Source: Gammaproteobacteria bacterium
Lineage (GTDB): Bacteria; Pseudomonadota; Gammaproteobacteria; Pseudomonadales; Azotimanducaceae
DNA: 53,611 bases
NCBI GenBank assembly: GCA_002689445.1
Contig: NZGC01000104.1
Location: 29,614 to 83,224 of the forward strand
Direction: 5' to 3'
In this document: one piece after another, positions 16,997 through 25,500 of the stretch
How the letters are laid out: each line of letters starts with the position of its first letter
How positions within the stretch are numbered: the first letter of the stretch is position 1
Program-made: the position numbers and the translations under genes
Notes under the pieces: model-generated
Databases searched by the model: none
Seen by the model: only the letters and a program-made list of their open reading frames with translations
Told to the model about the DNA's origin: nothing

Positions 16997-18379
16997 ATGA
17001 GCATAAAAGAAATGATGAACGTACTAACGGCACCCGCAGATCCAACCCTCAAGAAAGGTGAAGCTCGGTGCCCAGGTCCTTCGACGCAAGATTTACTCAG
17101 ATCAGAACCTTCGAATGCGAGGGACCCCGCATTATTGATTGCTTCAGACGCTTTCTTGGGTGATGAGGATCTGCCTTTCTCGCGTTACACCAGTCAGACA
17201 TTTTATGAACGTGAATTGACCCAGTTGTGGCCGAAAGTCTGGCAGTGGGCATGCCGAGAAGAACACATTCCCCATCCCGGTGACTTTTATACCTACGATA
17301 TTGGCCCCTATAGCGCTTTGGTCATCAGGGGAGATGATGGAGAGATTCGAGCCTTTGTGAATGCTTGTCCACATCGTGGAATGGCCTTTACCGATGCTGG
17401 GAGTCAAGGGTCAGGCAAACAATTCATCCGTTGTCCTTTTCATGGCATGAGTTGGCATCTCGACGGCTCACTCAAAGAGGTGCCATGTCGATGGGATTTT
17501 CCGCACATCGAAGATACGGAATTCGGGCTCGATGAAATCCCCTGCGAGGAATGGGCGGGCTTTGTGTTCATCAACTTTGACCGACAGTGTGGGCCGCTAT
17601 CAGAATATTTAGGCGTTCTCCCCGAACACTTTAAAGATTGGGGTTTGGAGGATCGCTTTGTGGCGGTCCATACCCAGAAAGTTCTGCCAGGAAACTGGAA
17701 GATGTGTCTGGAGGGGTTTTTAGAAGCTTTCCACGTTTTGGCGACGCACCCGGAGGTAATCCATACGGCCAGTTGGGCAAACACGCAATACGATCTGTTT
17801 GGGCCAACGGTGACTCGATTTTTGCAAACAGTCGCAACGGGTAATCCCAATATAGAGCAGAGTCAGCAGGAAATTTATCGCTTACTGGGTTATCAGGATG
17901 AGTTGCCGGCAGGCGTGTCTGCGCGTGAGCGGCATGCAGCAATTCAACGGGCTAAACTGGGTCAACAATGGGGTACCGATCTCAGCGAAGTCAGCACAAG
18001 CCTGATGTTGGATTCTATCGAATACCATTTGTTTCCCAACGCTTGCTTCTTCCCAGGGATACAAATTCCATTGATCTATCGTTTTCGACCCATGGGCTTA
18101 GATGCTTGTCTGCATGAAATCATGATGCTTCAGCCGGTCCCTGATCAGCAGCCTCGACCGCTCCCAGCCCAACCAATCAAGTTAGGGTTAGAAGATTCTT
18201 ACACATCGGTTCCAGACTTCCCTTTGGCGAAGGTGCTGGATCAAGACACAGAAAATTTTCATCGGCAATGGGCGGGTATGAAGGCATCGCTAAAAAAGGG
18301 ACAGACCTTGGCGAATTATCAAGAGGCCCGCATTCGTAGCTTTCATCGGACGCTAGATGGTTATATGGCTAGGGCGTGA
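16997..18379 (+). CDS. Rieske non-haem iron oxygenase, alpha subunit
   Basis: A 460-residue aromatic-ring-hydroxylating type oxygenase. The N-terminal Rieske domain has C124-x-H126 (CPHRGMAF) and C146-x2-H149 (CPFHGMSW). The catalytic domain carries E239-x3-E243-x2-H246-x4-H251 (EGFLEAFHVLATH), the mononuclear iron site with the carboxylate that bridges to the neighbouring Rieske cluster; here the bridging position is Glu rather than the commoner Asp. It hydroxylates or demethylates an aromatic, sterol-like or small organic substrate using O2. No reductase gene is next to it, so electrons come from elsewhere. It has its own strong promoter. Confidence 0.9.
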   Translation: MSIKEMMNVLTAPADPTLKKGEARCPGPSTQDLLRSEPSNARDPALLIASDAFLGDEDLPFSRYTSQTFYERELTQLWPKVWQWACREEHIPHPGDFYTYDIGPYSALVIRGDDGEIRAFVNACPHRGMAFTDAGSQGSGKQFIRCPFHGMSWHLDGSLKEVPCRWDFPHIEDTEFGLDEIPCEEWAGFVFINFDRQCGPLSEYLGVLPEHFKDWGLEDRFVAVHTQKVLPGNWKMCLEGFLEAFHVLATHPEVIHTASWANTQYDLFGPTVTRFLQTVATGNPNIEQSQQEIYRLLGYQDELPAGVSARERHAAIQRAKLGQQWGTDLSEVSTSLMLDSIEYHLFPNACFFPGIQIPLIYRFRPMGLDACLHEIMMLQPVPDQQPRPLPAQPIKLGLEDSYTSVPDFPLAKVLDQDTENFHRQWAGMKASLKKGQTLANYQEARIRSFHRTLDGYMARA

Positions 18380-18390
18380 GACCTCCCTCG

Positions 18391-18414
18391 GCAAAGCGAC
18401 TTGTGTCGCTTTGC
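18391..18414 (+). terminator. Hairpin after the Rieske oxygenase gene
   Basis: GCAAAGCGAC, loop TTGT, GTCGCTTTGC: a perfect 10-bp stem 11 bases after the stop codon. No long T-run follows. Confidence 0.5.
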
Positions 18415-18695
18415 GGTCATCGCCAGAGTCTTATGCATCCAAACTTTCGGTGCCGCGCCAACAGATACGAGCGAGGTAAAGGGTCACTATTCACAGAGTA
18501 ATTGATCTTTGCACGGACAATGGCTGATGCGCTCATCAAATCCTTGGGTGATGGGTGCGGTGCTCACAGGAGGCTGTGAGGCCACATCAGGAAAATACGG
18601 TCTGACTTGACCCCCAACGTCTGGATATCGCATGCTGCCTCGGTAAAAGCGACCGTATTGAGAGCGAAATTTCCTCATTAACCCAAGGAGTCAAA
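18415..18695. other. Intergenic stretch with no recognised gene
   Basis: With the hairpin it makes a gene-free interval of just over 300 bases. Open frames on the minus strand look like chance. An AAGGAG ribosome site for the next gene lies at its end. Confidence 0.5.
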
Positions 18696-19001
18696 ATGAT
18701 TGTAGTCAATGCCGTGATTGAGTCGACCGCTGAAAATATAGCGAAAATGCAACCCGCAATCGCGGCAATGGAAGCGGCGAGTCGAGCAGAGCCAGGTTGT
18801 GGAGACTATACGTTTTCTGTCGAACTCAATAACCCAGAAAATCTCAGAATTACGGAAAAATGGGACTCCATGGACGCGCTAGTGAAGCATTTTTCTGAGC
18901 CGCATATGGTGGATTTCCAAGCTGCGATGGCCGCTCATCCCCCGAAATCTGTTTCCGCAACATTTTATGAAGCAGAAGAGGTGTCTCCACCGGGTCGCTA
19001 G
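18696..19001 (+). CDS. ABM-family small monooxygenase
   Basis: A 101-residue single-domain dimeric alpha-beta barrel protein. The pattern MIVVNAVIESTAENI ... EPGCGDYTFSVELNNPENL ... TEKWDSMDALVKHF matches the antibiotic biosynthesis monooxygenase (YgiN-like quinol monooxygenase) family. Such enzymes oxidise phenolic or quinol substrates with O2 without a cofactor. AAGGAG lies just before the ATG. It follows the Rieske oxygenase, so it may act on the same aromatic pathway. Confidence 0.85.
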   Translation: MIVVNAVIESTAENIAKMQPAIAAMEAASRAEPGCGDYTFSVELNNPENLRITEKWDSMDALVKHFSEPHMVDFQAAMAAHPPKSVSATFYEAEEVSPPGR

Positions 19002-19069
19002 CGGGAGCTCGAAGCGAACAGCTCAGCTGCGGCAATGACAGATGCCTGAGGTCGACCTTGAAACGGGGG

Positions 19070-19606
19070 TCAGCTGAGAAACGCGAGCATCAAAAAAGCG
19101 ATCAACCCGGCAGCGCTGGTGATCAAGGTGCTGGGTCTTAGGGCCGACGAAGTCAAACCAAGCCACAAACCTGACAGTACGATAAGCAACAAGCCGAGCG
19201 CCATGACTTTTTGGAAGTCCTTCAATAACGTAGGTCCATGGCCCTTGTGAAGCTCGATCATGGATTTGATCCAGTCGGGCTCTATTCGCGTTAACATCGC
19301 CGAGTTTTGGAGGTTGACTTCATAGTAAGACCTTGAAGTAGGCCGGGTGATTAAGGTGCTGCCGCTGATTTTGAGATATTCGAAATCGTACTGAGGATCG
19401 ATATCAGCAAGAAGAGCTTTAACACCCCCTTCGGTGGGGTTTGCAGCAATAGCAACCGCTAGGTCATCCGACAAGGGGATAGGGGTTTTCAGCGTTTGAC
19501 CCTTTTGTCCCAGAAGGTAAAGGCCGCCGGATAAGGCCACCATTAATAAGATCGGGGCGAAAAAGGCAGCGATCATCAGATGCAATTTTACAATCAATCG
19601 ACGCAT
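19070..19606 (-). CDS. PepSY-associated membrane protein
   Basis: A 178-residue membrane protein. One helix lies near the N-terminus (residues 8-33), then an extracytoplasmic domain of roughly 90 residues, then two helices (about 130-150 and 157-177). The opening RRLIVKLHLMIAAFFAPILLMVALSG resembles PepSY-associated TM proteins, some of which sit in siderophore or flavin-reductase membrane systems. Function here is unknown. It is an isolated minus-strand gene. Confidence 0.7.
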   Translation of the reverse strand: MRRLIVKLHLMIAAFFAPILLMVALSGGLYLLGQKGQTLKTPIPLSDDLAVAIAANPTEGGVKALLADIDPQYDFEYLKISGSTLITRPTSRSYYEVNLQNSAMLTRIEPDWIKSMIELHKGHGPTLLKDFQKVMALGLLLIVLSGLWLGLTSSALRPSTLITSAAGLIAFLMLAFLS

Positions 19607-19867
19607 AACGGTTCTCTATCGGTGTTCGATTGATTATTACCCAGACCTTGCTGAGATCATAGCCATAATCACTCAAGGATCCCCTCTGTGCCTTGGTAGG
19701 GTAACCTCAGTAGGATCGACGGGCGTAAAACTTGAGGTCAGAGCCGTTGGAGACAGCGAAGGAGGCTCTCAAGAAGATGCGTGGCCTAATGGATCGATGT
19801 GATTTCAGGTTCTCGGCTATGGTAAGATTCGGCGCTCAAATTTTAGGCAACAAAGAGGGTGGCCCAA

Positions 19868-20923
19868 ATGGCGTCGAATACAGATGATGTCCGCATCGAA
19901 AGCATTACCGAATTGCTCGACCCCGAAGCGTTAATTGCGGACCTACCAGCCTCAGAGACCGCTCAGCAAACTGTTAATGCGGCTCGAACCGGTATCCATA
20001 ACATCCTCCAAGGAGCGGATGATCGATTGGTGGTGGTGGTTGGGCCTTGCTCGATCCATGACCCGAAGGCGGCCCTGGACTATGCACAGCGCCTGAAGAG
20101 GGTCGCAGACGATCTTGCACAAGATTTGTTGGTCATAATGCGAGTTTATTTTGAAAAGCCTAGGACCATCGTGGGCTGGAAGGGACTGATTAATGATCCT
20201 GACCTCGATGATACCTTTCAAATCAACAAGGGCTTGCAACTGGCCCGAGGGCTTCTATCGACCCTTGCTGAATTGGGTTTGCCGGCCGGAACGGAGTATT
20301 TGGATTTAATCAGCCCCCAGTATTTGGCTGATTTGGTCTCCTGGGGGGCAATTGGTGCGAGAACCACAGAAAGCCAGACTCATCGAGAGTTGGCGTCGGG
20401 CTTGTCCTGTCCTGTGGGCTTTAAAAATGCCACCAATGGTGACATGCAGGTAGCGGTCGATGCGATAAGGTCAGCATCCAAGGCACACCACTTCTTATCA
20501 GTCACGAAACAGGGGCGTTCTGCGATCTTTCAAACGTCGGGTAACCCGGATTGCCACATCATCTTAAGGGGTGGCAAGCAGGCAAACTACGACATGTTTT
20601 CGGTACAGGATGCGTCTGACTTGTTACTGAAGTCCGGCCTTGATGCAAAGATAATGATCGATGCCAGCCATGCCAACAGCCGTAAAATTCCAGCACGTCA
20701 AATCGACGTGATCACGGATATTGCCACCCAAGTTGCCCGGGGAAATGCCGCGATATTTGGGGTCATGATTGAGTCAAATCTTGAGTCGGGCCGACAAGAT
20801 GTTGTTGATAGGCAGAACCTCGTGTACGGGCAAAGTATCACAGACCCGTGTATCGATTGGGCGAAAACCGAAACTTCGCTGCACGCTTTAGCGGAGTCTG
20901 TCCGCGCGAGACGAAGTCGGTAA
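19868..20923 (+). CDS. 3-deoxy-7-phosphoheptulonate synthase, class I
   Basis: A 351-residue DAHP synthase of the AroF/G/H type, the first enzyme of the shikimate pathway, which joins phosphoenolpyruvate and erythrose 4-phosphate. Conserved segments include VGPCSIHD, the MRVYFEKPRT strand, GTEYLDLISPQY, GARTTESQTHRE and the metal-binding DASHANS near the C-terminus. I start at the ATG at 19868, ten bases after AGAGGG; an in-frame GTG at 19859 is too close to that site. Which aromatic amino acid inhibits it cannot be told without an alignment. A terminator-like hairpin follows. Confidence 0.93.
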   Translation: MASNTDDVRIESITELLDPEALIADLPASETAQQTVNAARTGIHNILQGADDRLVVVVGPCSIHDPKAALDYAQRLKRVADDLAQDLLVIMRVYFEKPRTIVGWKGLINDPDLDDTFQINKGLQLARGLLSTLAELGLPAGTEYLDLISPQYLADLVSWGAIGARTTESQTHRELASGLSCPVGFKNATNGDMQVAVDAIRSASKAHHFLSVTKQGRSAIFQTSGNPDCHIILRGGKQANYDMFSVQDASDLLLKSGLDAKIMIDASHANSRKIPARQIDVITDIATQVARGNAAIFGVMIESNLESGRQDVVDRQNLVYGQSITDPCIDWAKTETSLHALAESVRARRSR

Positions 20924-20965
20924 ACGCCAATGGCCTTCGGGTATTGCTGAGGGGTGACGAGGACT

Positions 20966-21006
20966 CTGTAACCGCTGGAAGCGGCTACAGACTTCGGTGG
21001 TTTTTT
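20966..21006 (+). terminator. Terminator-like hairpin after DAHP synthase
   Basis: CTGTAACCGCT, loop GGA, AGCGGCTACAG: an 11-position stem with one mismatch (20966-20990). Ten bases later comes a run of six T (21001-21006). The gap between stem and T-run is longer than in a classical intrinsic terminator. Confidence 0.55.
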
Positions 21007-21434
21007 CATCCAGCAGGAAGCTAGTACCCTTTCTCAATCCGCAGCCTGCTAGGAAAGGGTCTCCGCCCCAATGGAACCAGGCTCGCCAGCTTAGTCAGAC
21101 GGCCAGTCAGCGTGGCATGGCTATTCGATGAAATCACCATCGCAAGAATCGAAGACGATATTGTCGAATGTTCAGCAATCCAGTGGGGCTGCCTATCCCT
21201 GATCAATAATGGCTGATCAAGACGGGGCTGACGCCATCCTACTCGTCGTCGGTTAGCGAGGCGAAGAGGTGACTGACGCTGGTCCAACCGTGATGGTGTG
21301 CCGTACACCCGAGTGTCTTGATAAGAGCGCGAGCCAGAAGGTTTGTGGTATGCCCTTGAAATCAATGACATCACCCCAATCGTAACAGCGAGCTTCAAAA
21401 GAGCTCAGTTCGCAACATGCAATAGGAGCAAATC

Positions 21435-21533
21435 GTGTCCAAAAGACGCCTCGTGTATATGACCTCAGCCTCATTAGAATTGACCCTTGTGGCAGCATCA
21501 ACTTTAGTTGCTCTGCCCTTCTTCCTCGGATAG
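21435..21533 (+). CDS. Possible 32-residue single-helix membrane peptide
   Basis: A GTG start seven bases after AGGAG, then a short basic N-terminus (MSKRRLVYM) and a hydrophobic C-terminal half of about 18 residues ending in LPFFLG. This is the shape of a small inner-membrane peptide. No family is recognised. Confidence 0.3.
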   Translation: MSKRRLVYMTSASLELTLVAASTLVALPFFLG

Positions 21534-21940
21534 CCCGAAACCAGGTGTCGCGTCCTTAGGATCGGAAGCGACGGGTGCGTAAGTTCATCGCCCAGCGGCG
21601 ACGCCCTGCCAATCAGCATCGTTTCGAGTCGGTCTGCGGGCCGACTCGAGCCGTGTTATGGGCGAGTGCCCAATAGGCCGGCGTAATGCATGAGATGCCT
21701 TTGCTGGAAGGAGAGGACGCGCGCCCGAGGGAAGCCAAAGGGCCCTGCAATCAAGGTTGAAAATCAGGCGAGGGCGAGGCATTCGGCGCGATAGGCATCG
21801 CTTTGATTCACCCGAGCGGCAGGGGCTGAATGAAAGCATCAGCTGGGTTATGCTGGTTCGGGTTGGATTGGCCGCCTTGAACGGCAGAACAATCGAAGCG
21901 CCCATGCTAGGGGAGAGTTGATTCTTGGAGGAAAGTAACA

Positions 21941-22291
21941 ATGACAGTCGTGATTTCTGGTTATATTGAGTTTGAGGCACACGAGGATGTGCCGGAGATT
22001 ATCCGTTCGGCCCGAGCGCACATTGAGGGCGCGTTGGCTGAAGAAGGCTGTATCGCCTACGCGTGGACGCAAGATCATCTCACTGAAGGCCGGGTTTGGG
22101 TCTACGAGGAGTGGACGTCATCCGATACACTATCGGCTCATCTCAATAGCCACTGGTATCGTGACATGGGCGGCCACTTAGCACAGTTCGCCCGTAAGGG
22201 GGGAACGCCACCCATCAAGAAATATCGCGTGGATCGTGAGGAACCTGTCTATGACAGTAGCGGTGTAGCCCAGGGTCAGTTTACAGACTGA
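21941..22291 (+). CDS. ABM-family putative quinol monooxygenase
   Basis: A 116-residue dimeric alpha-beta barrel protein, second ABM-type gene in the window. The strand/helix pattern (VVISGYIEFEAHEDVPEII, EEGCIAYAWTQDH, VWVYEEWTSSDTLSAHL) fits the YgiN-like family of cofactor-free monooxygenases. GGAGG lies nine bases before the ATG. It converges on the sulfatase gene with 36 bases between them. Confidence 0.85.
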   Translation: MTVVISGYIEFEAHEDVPEIIRSARAHIEGALAEEGCIAYAWTQDHLTEGRVWVYEEWTSSDTLSAHLNSHWYRDMGGHLAQFARKGGTPPIKKYRVDREEPVYDSSGVAQGQFTD

Positions 22292-22327
22292 CTTGAGGAT
22301 TCCAGCTTAAAGCGACAACGTTGGACG

Positions 22328-23770
22328 CTATCGGTCTGTGCGGTAGCCGTGCTTGATAGGCGGGAATCGCGGATGGGGTTCCCAGGGGATGGTATCAGCG
22401 GTCTCAAGCAGCCATGTCAGAATGTCATTCTTTAGCTTCTGTGCGATGGGTTCTAACTCAGGGCGAGAGACGAGATTGAATTGTTCATTGGGATCCCGCG
22501 ATCGATCATAGAGTTCGTCCGTGTCGTAGAGTCGATGCACGTAGGTATATCGCTCGTTGCGCAGGCAAATCGCTCGTCCCACAAGATCAGGTTGATTTCT
22601 TTGCAGATCACCTTTGAGTTGATATTCACCGGTGGGTCGCTCGAAAAGATGCGTTTCTTGTCGGATGAATCCGCCCTCCGAAAATGCGCGATCGCGATGT
22701 GGAAGACTGGGTTCTTTTAAGACTGGCACCAAACTTCGACCGAAATGCGTATGTTTGGGTTCGATGTCGGCGATCTCGAGAAGCGTCGGTAAAATATCCA
22801 CCATCTCCGCGAAGCTGTCGGCAACACGGTTGTCGGCGATACCTGGTCCGGCAAAAATAACGGGGTTTTGCAGTAGGCAACGATCCATGCCTGAGGGCCA
22901 CTTTTCCACCAATCCAAAATCGCCTAAGTACTCGCCATGGTCGGTTAAGAACAAGACCAAAGTATCATCCAGTTGGCCGGTCAGTTCGAGTGCCCGCATT
23001 AATCGGCCCAGTTGATCATCGACTCGACTGACCATTGCGTAATAGATTCGGATAATGGCTTGCCAGAGATCAGGCGGAATGTCACCACAATAGGCGTCTC
23101 GCAAGGCTTGGTGAAATCGAGGTTTGTCTCTTCGAGGCGGAAGGGGAGCTGGAAATTCCTGGCCCTCGAAACGTCGATGCCAATGAGGCTCAACTTCGAA
23201 AGGTAGATGAGGGAAGATCAGTGGCACCCACAAACACCAAGGGCTGCTTGGACTCTGTTGTATCCAGTCCAGCGAGGTCCGTAGGCAGGCTTCGTCGAAA
23301 TCAATCCACTGTTCTTGGTTCGAGCGTAGGCCATGCAAGAACAGGTGATACTCGAGTGACCCCTCAGGGTATTGTGGTCCCATACCCATTTGACCTTTTT
23401 GCGGTTTGACCGTCCATCCGCAGAAGTGGGTTGAGGCTTCCGTGACGCCAGGCGCAAAAACATCGCCTCTCGCCCCCGCCCAGGCCACGTGATAACCGTG
23501 ATCTTTCAGATATTTCAAAAGATTCGGATCTTCTGGTCCGATCAGATGGGTCAGGGTTCGATGGCCCTGAGTATGAGGATACCAGCCTGTCATGAAATTG
23601 ACCCGAGATGGGCTGCAAACGGGGTGATTCGCAAAAAATTGAGTAAATCGAGTGCCCCGAGCAGCTAAGGCATCGATATTGGGTGTGTGCGCTAAAGGAT
23701 TACCGAAAGCACCGAGGGCATCGGCGCGTAATTGGTCGGGCATAAAAATTAAAATGTTGGGTCTTGTCAT
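22328..23770 (-). CDS. Sulfatase (arylsulfatase family)
   Basis: A 480-residue type I sulfatase that hydrolyses sulfate esters. C52-S-P-S-R56 is the maturation motif where the cysteine becomes formylglycine, which needs a sulfatase-maturing enzyme not encoded in this window. Metal-site residues are visible (PDQLRAD near 11-17, and FLTDHGEYLGD). There is no signal peptide, so it should act in the cytoplasm on an imported substrate. It is preceded by a long leader with competing stem-loops. Confidence 0.9.
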   Translation of the reverse strand: MTRPNILIFMPDQLRADALGAFGNPLAHTPNIDALAARGTRFTQFFANHPVCSPSRVNFMTGWYPHTQGHRTLTHLIGPEDPNLLKYLKDHGYHVAWAGARGDVFAPGVTEASTHFCGWTVKPQKGQMGMGPQYPEGSLEYHLFLHGLRSNQEQWIDFDEACLRTSLDWIQQSPSSPWCLWVPLIFPHLPFEVEPHWHRRFEGQEFPAPLPPRRDKPRFHQALRDAYCGDIPPDLWQAIIRIYYAMVSRVDDQLGRLMRALELTGQLDDTLVLFLTDHGEYLGDFGLVEKWPSGMDRCLLQNPVIFAGPGIADNRVADSFAEMVDILPTLLEIADIEPKHTHFGRSLVPVLKEPSLPHRDRAFSEGGFIRQETHLFERPTGEYQLKGDLQRNQPDLVGRAICLRNERYTYVHRLYDTDELYDRSRDPNEQFNLVSRPELEPIAQKLKNDILTWLLETADTIPWEPHPRFPPIKHGYRTDR

Positions 23771-23921
23771 GCTATCCCGCGTCGACTAAATCCTGACCCT
23801 ATCACGAACTCAATAGAAAATCGGTGTTTGCCGGGCTCTTGGCGCCATCACGAGCCCGACTCGCAGTGGGCCGATGGAGCGTGCAAAGAGGTAAGGTAAT
23901 GAGGCAGAGCCGAAGACGCCT

Positions 23922-24006
23922 GAGTGATGGCTGCTCATCTTTATTCGGCGAAACCAAGCCATCATCACTCGGCTCAGAAGTCTGGGTGACCCTGAGCCGA
24001 ATGATG
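23922..24006 (-). promoter_or_regulatory. Two mutually exclusive stem-loops upstream of the sulfatase gene
   Basis: One stem pairs 23960-23977 with 23992-24006 (perfect CTGAGCCGA core, extended by CATCAT/ATGATG across a 3-base bulge). The other pairs GAGTGATGGCT (23922-23932) with 23957-23970. Both use the bases 23960-23970, so only one can form at a time. They lie after the 247-residue gene and 150-240 bases ahead of the sulfatase start: terminator, attenuator or both. Confidence 0.4.
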
Positions 24007-24050
24007 ATCTGCCAAAGACCAAGGGTTTCTCGATGTCTTGGTCATTGTTC

Positions 24051-24794
24051 CTAGATCCGCACTTGGTGAGACGTCGAAAGATCCCAGTGACAAGACATGG
24101 GTGCAGGCTGATCATTGAAGGCCATTTGTGCCTTCCTGGCGGCGCCAGTTCTTACCGCATCAAACAAGCCCATCATGTCCGTATCGGTGCCAGCGATAAT
24201 TTGTAAAAAATCGAATTCAGGATTGAGGCCAAACCCGGGGGCCCACAACATCATACCGTTATTGAGGCCTAATGCCTTGTTCATAGCTTGCATCCTCGCA
24301 TCCGATAAATACGTGGTTGCATCACTCATGGTGGCACCTTCATTGAGCTGGCAGACGCCGACGATCAGCGGTTTCTGTGGTGCACCGCTCGGCATTGAGG
24401 TAACAGGCTTTGATGTAGCAAAGACGGGCTTTTCGCAAGTTGTCATGGCTGCAATGGCCGCCGGATTTTTGGCATTTTCAGGTTTTGTCCAAGCTTTGTT
24501 GGCTTTGTGATAATCAGCCCAAGTCGGGAAATAGTTTATCCAGCGTAGCTCGGCCTCATGATAAGGAGGCGTAATGGCGACGGGCTCCCAGATAAAGGTC
24601 CTGGCATTAATATCCTCAGCCTCAGCCCAAGCATTAAAGTCTGACCGAGCGTAAGCGATTACGTCTTGCAGGCTGCTACCTTCATTCAACATACACTCGT
24701 AGATTTCTACCACCACATTTTCAGGCATTGCGTGGTGGTCTGCATAGGTCATAAACGGTAGCGATAAAAGGGTGGTCATGAGTAACCGTAACAT
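24051..24794 (-). CDS. Secreted protein with two tandem dimeric-barrel-like repeats
   Basis: A 247-residue protein with a signal peptide ending in MTYA before DHHA. The mature part repeats itself: first a unit with YECMLNEGSSLQDV ... IWEPV, then one with GVCQLNEGATMSDA ... LWAPG and a matching FDFLQIIAG strand. The pattern resembles a tandem pair of ferredoxin-like alpha-beta barrels, the fold of the ABM and NIPSNAP families, but exported. No catalytic residues can be named. A GAGGAG site precedes the ATG. Confidence 0.75.
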   Translation of the reverse strand: MLRLLMTTLLSLPFMTYADHHAMPENVVVEIYECMLNEGSSLQDVIAYARSDFNAWAEAEDINARTFIWEPVAITPPYHEAELRWINYFPTWADYHKANKAWTKPENAKNPAAIAAMTTCEKPVFATSKPVTSMPSGAPQKPLIVGVCQLNEGATMSDATTYLSDARMQAMNKALGLNNGMMLWAPGFGLNPEFDFLQIIAGTDTDMMGLFDAVRTGAARKAQMAFNDQPAPMSCHWDLSTSHQVRI

Positions 24795-24934
24795 GGGGGA
24801 GCTCCTCGATTGATGGTTTCCATCGAACCTTAGCGAGCGTCAGTCGGAGCGTCTAGAATAGTTCGATTTTGGGAGTTTTATCTGGCTTGAGGTGGTGGCA
24901 GGTCAACTGAGGGCGAAGACAGTAACTCTTTGGG

Positions 24935-25273
24935 TTAGCTTTGGACGAAGCCGCGAGAGACGAAATGAACGAAAGCCAACCAAAGTAAACCGTAAGCCAA
25001 GAGAAATCCCCAATCAAAGCCCAAGTAACCCAGTCCAATACCAAGAATGGGGGTCATTGCTAGGAAATGGCCTCTCACCCAGCTGTTGGTGCTCGCGCTG
25101 ATTGCAACAGCGCTGACAAAAGTGATCAGCATCAGCGCCGAAAAAACCGTTGTCGCCCAAGGGTATAACTCAAGCACCATGATGCCGCCGACCAACAGGC
25201 ATAAAATACCCGCGGTGCTGTGAATAATGACATCCCAAGGCAGGGACTTTGCTGGTGTGTCGTGATCGCTCAT
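24935..25273 (-). CDS. Small four-helix membrane protein
   Basis: 112 residues from the ATG at 25273 (GAGG nine bases upstream); a TTG at 25294 is less likely. Four hydrophobic segments fill most of the chain, with a short polar N-terminus (SDHDTPAKS) and a C-terminal FVSRGFVQS tail. No motif or family is recognised. Confidence 0.6.
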   Translation of the reverse strand: MSDHDTPAKSLPWDVIIHSTAGILCLLVGGIMVLELYPWATTVFSALMLITFVSAVAISASTNSWVRGHFLAMTPILGIGLGYLGFDWGFLLAYGLLWLAFVHFVSRGFVQS

Positions 25274-25444
25274 AAACTGGGCCTCATGGTTCAAGACTTT
25301 AGCTTAATCGAGGCTCGTACCTGCTGTAAAATGGAGATAGCCATGGCATGTCTAGGGATTAAGCGATGGCTGTAATCCAGGCCAGTCGTTCTAGCGCCTT
25401 TTCGATATTGTTCTAAAAACCATTGTCGTTGCGGCGTTTTTTGA

Positions 25445-25465
25445 CGTAAAGACTTACGCTATAGT
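25445..25465 (+). promoter_or_regulatory. Operator-like palindrome and -10 box
   Basis: CGTAA-AGAC-TTACG (25445-25458) is followed by TATAGT (25460-25465), about 35 bases before the nitroreductase start. A TTGACG at 25441 is only 13 bases from the -10, so the -35 is uncertain. A repressor or activator site is an inference from the symmetry. Confidence 0.3.
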
Positions 25466-25500
25466 GCTGCCTTATTCAAACAGTTGGAATTGAGTTGGCA

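Larger units (their letters stand above)
20924..21940. other. Long intergenic region (about 1 kb)
   Basis: Apart from the DAHP synthase terminator and one possible 32-residue membrane peptide (21435-21533), I see no gene. Minus-strand frames of up to 131 codons here lack ribosome sites and have repetitive Arg/Ser/Pro composition typical of chance frames. Confidence 0.5.

Noticed and set aside
21585..21980. 131-codon minus-strand frame in the 1-kb intergenic gap
   Set aside because: Repetitive Arg/Ser/Pro composition, no ribosome site and partial overlap with a convincing plus-strand gene.
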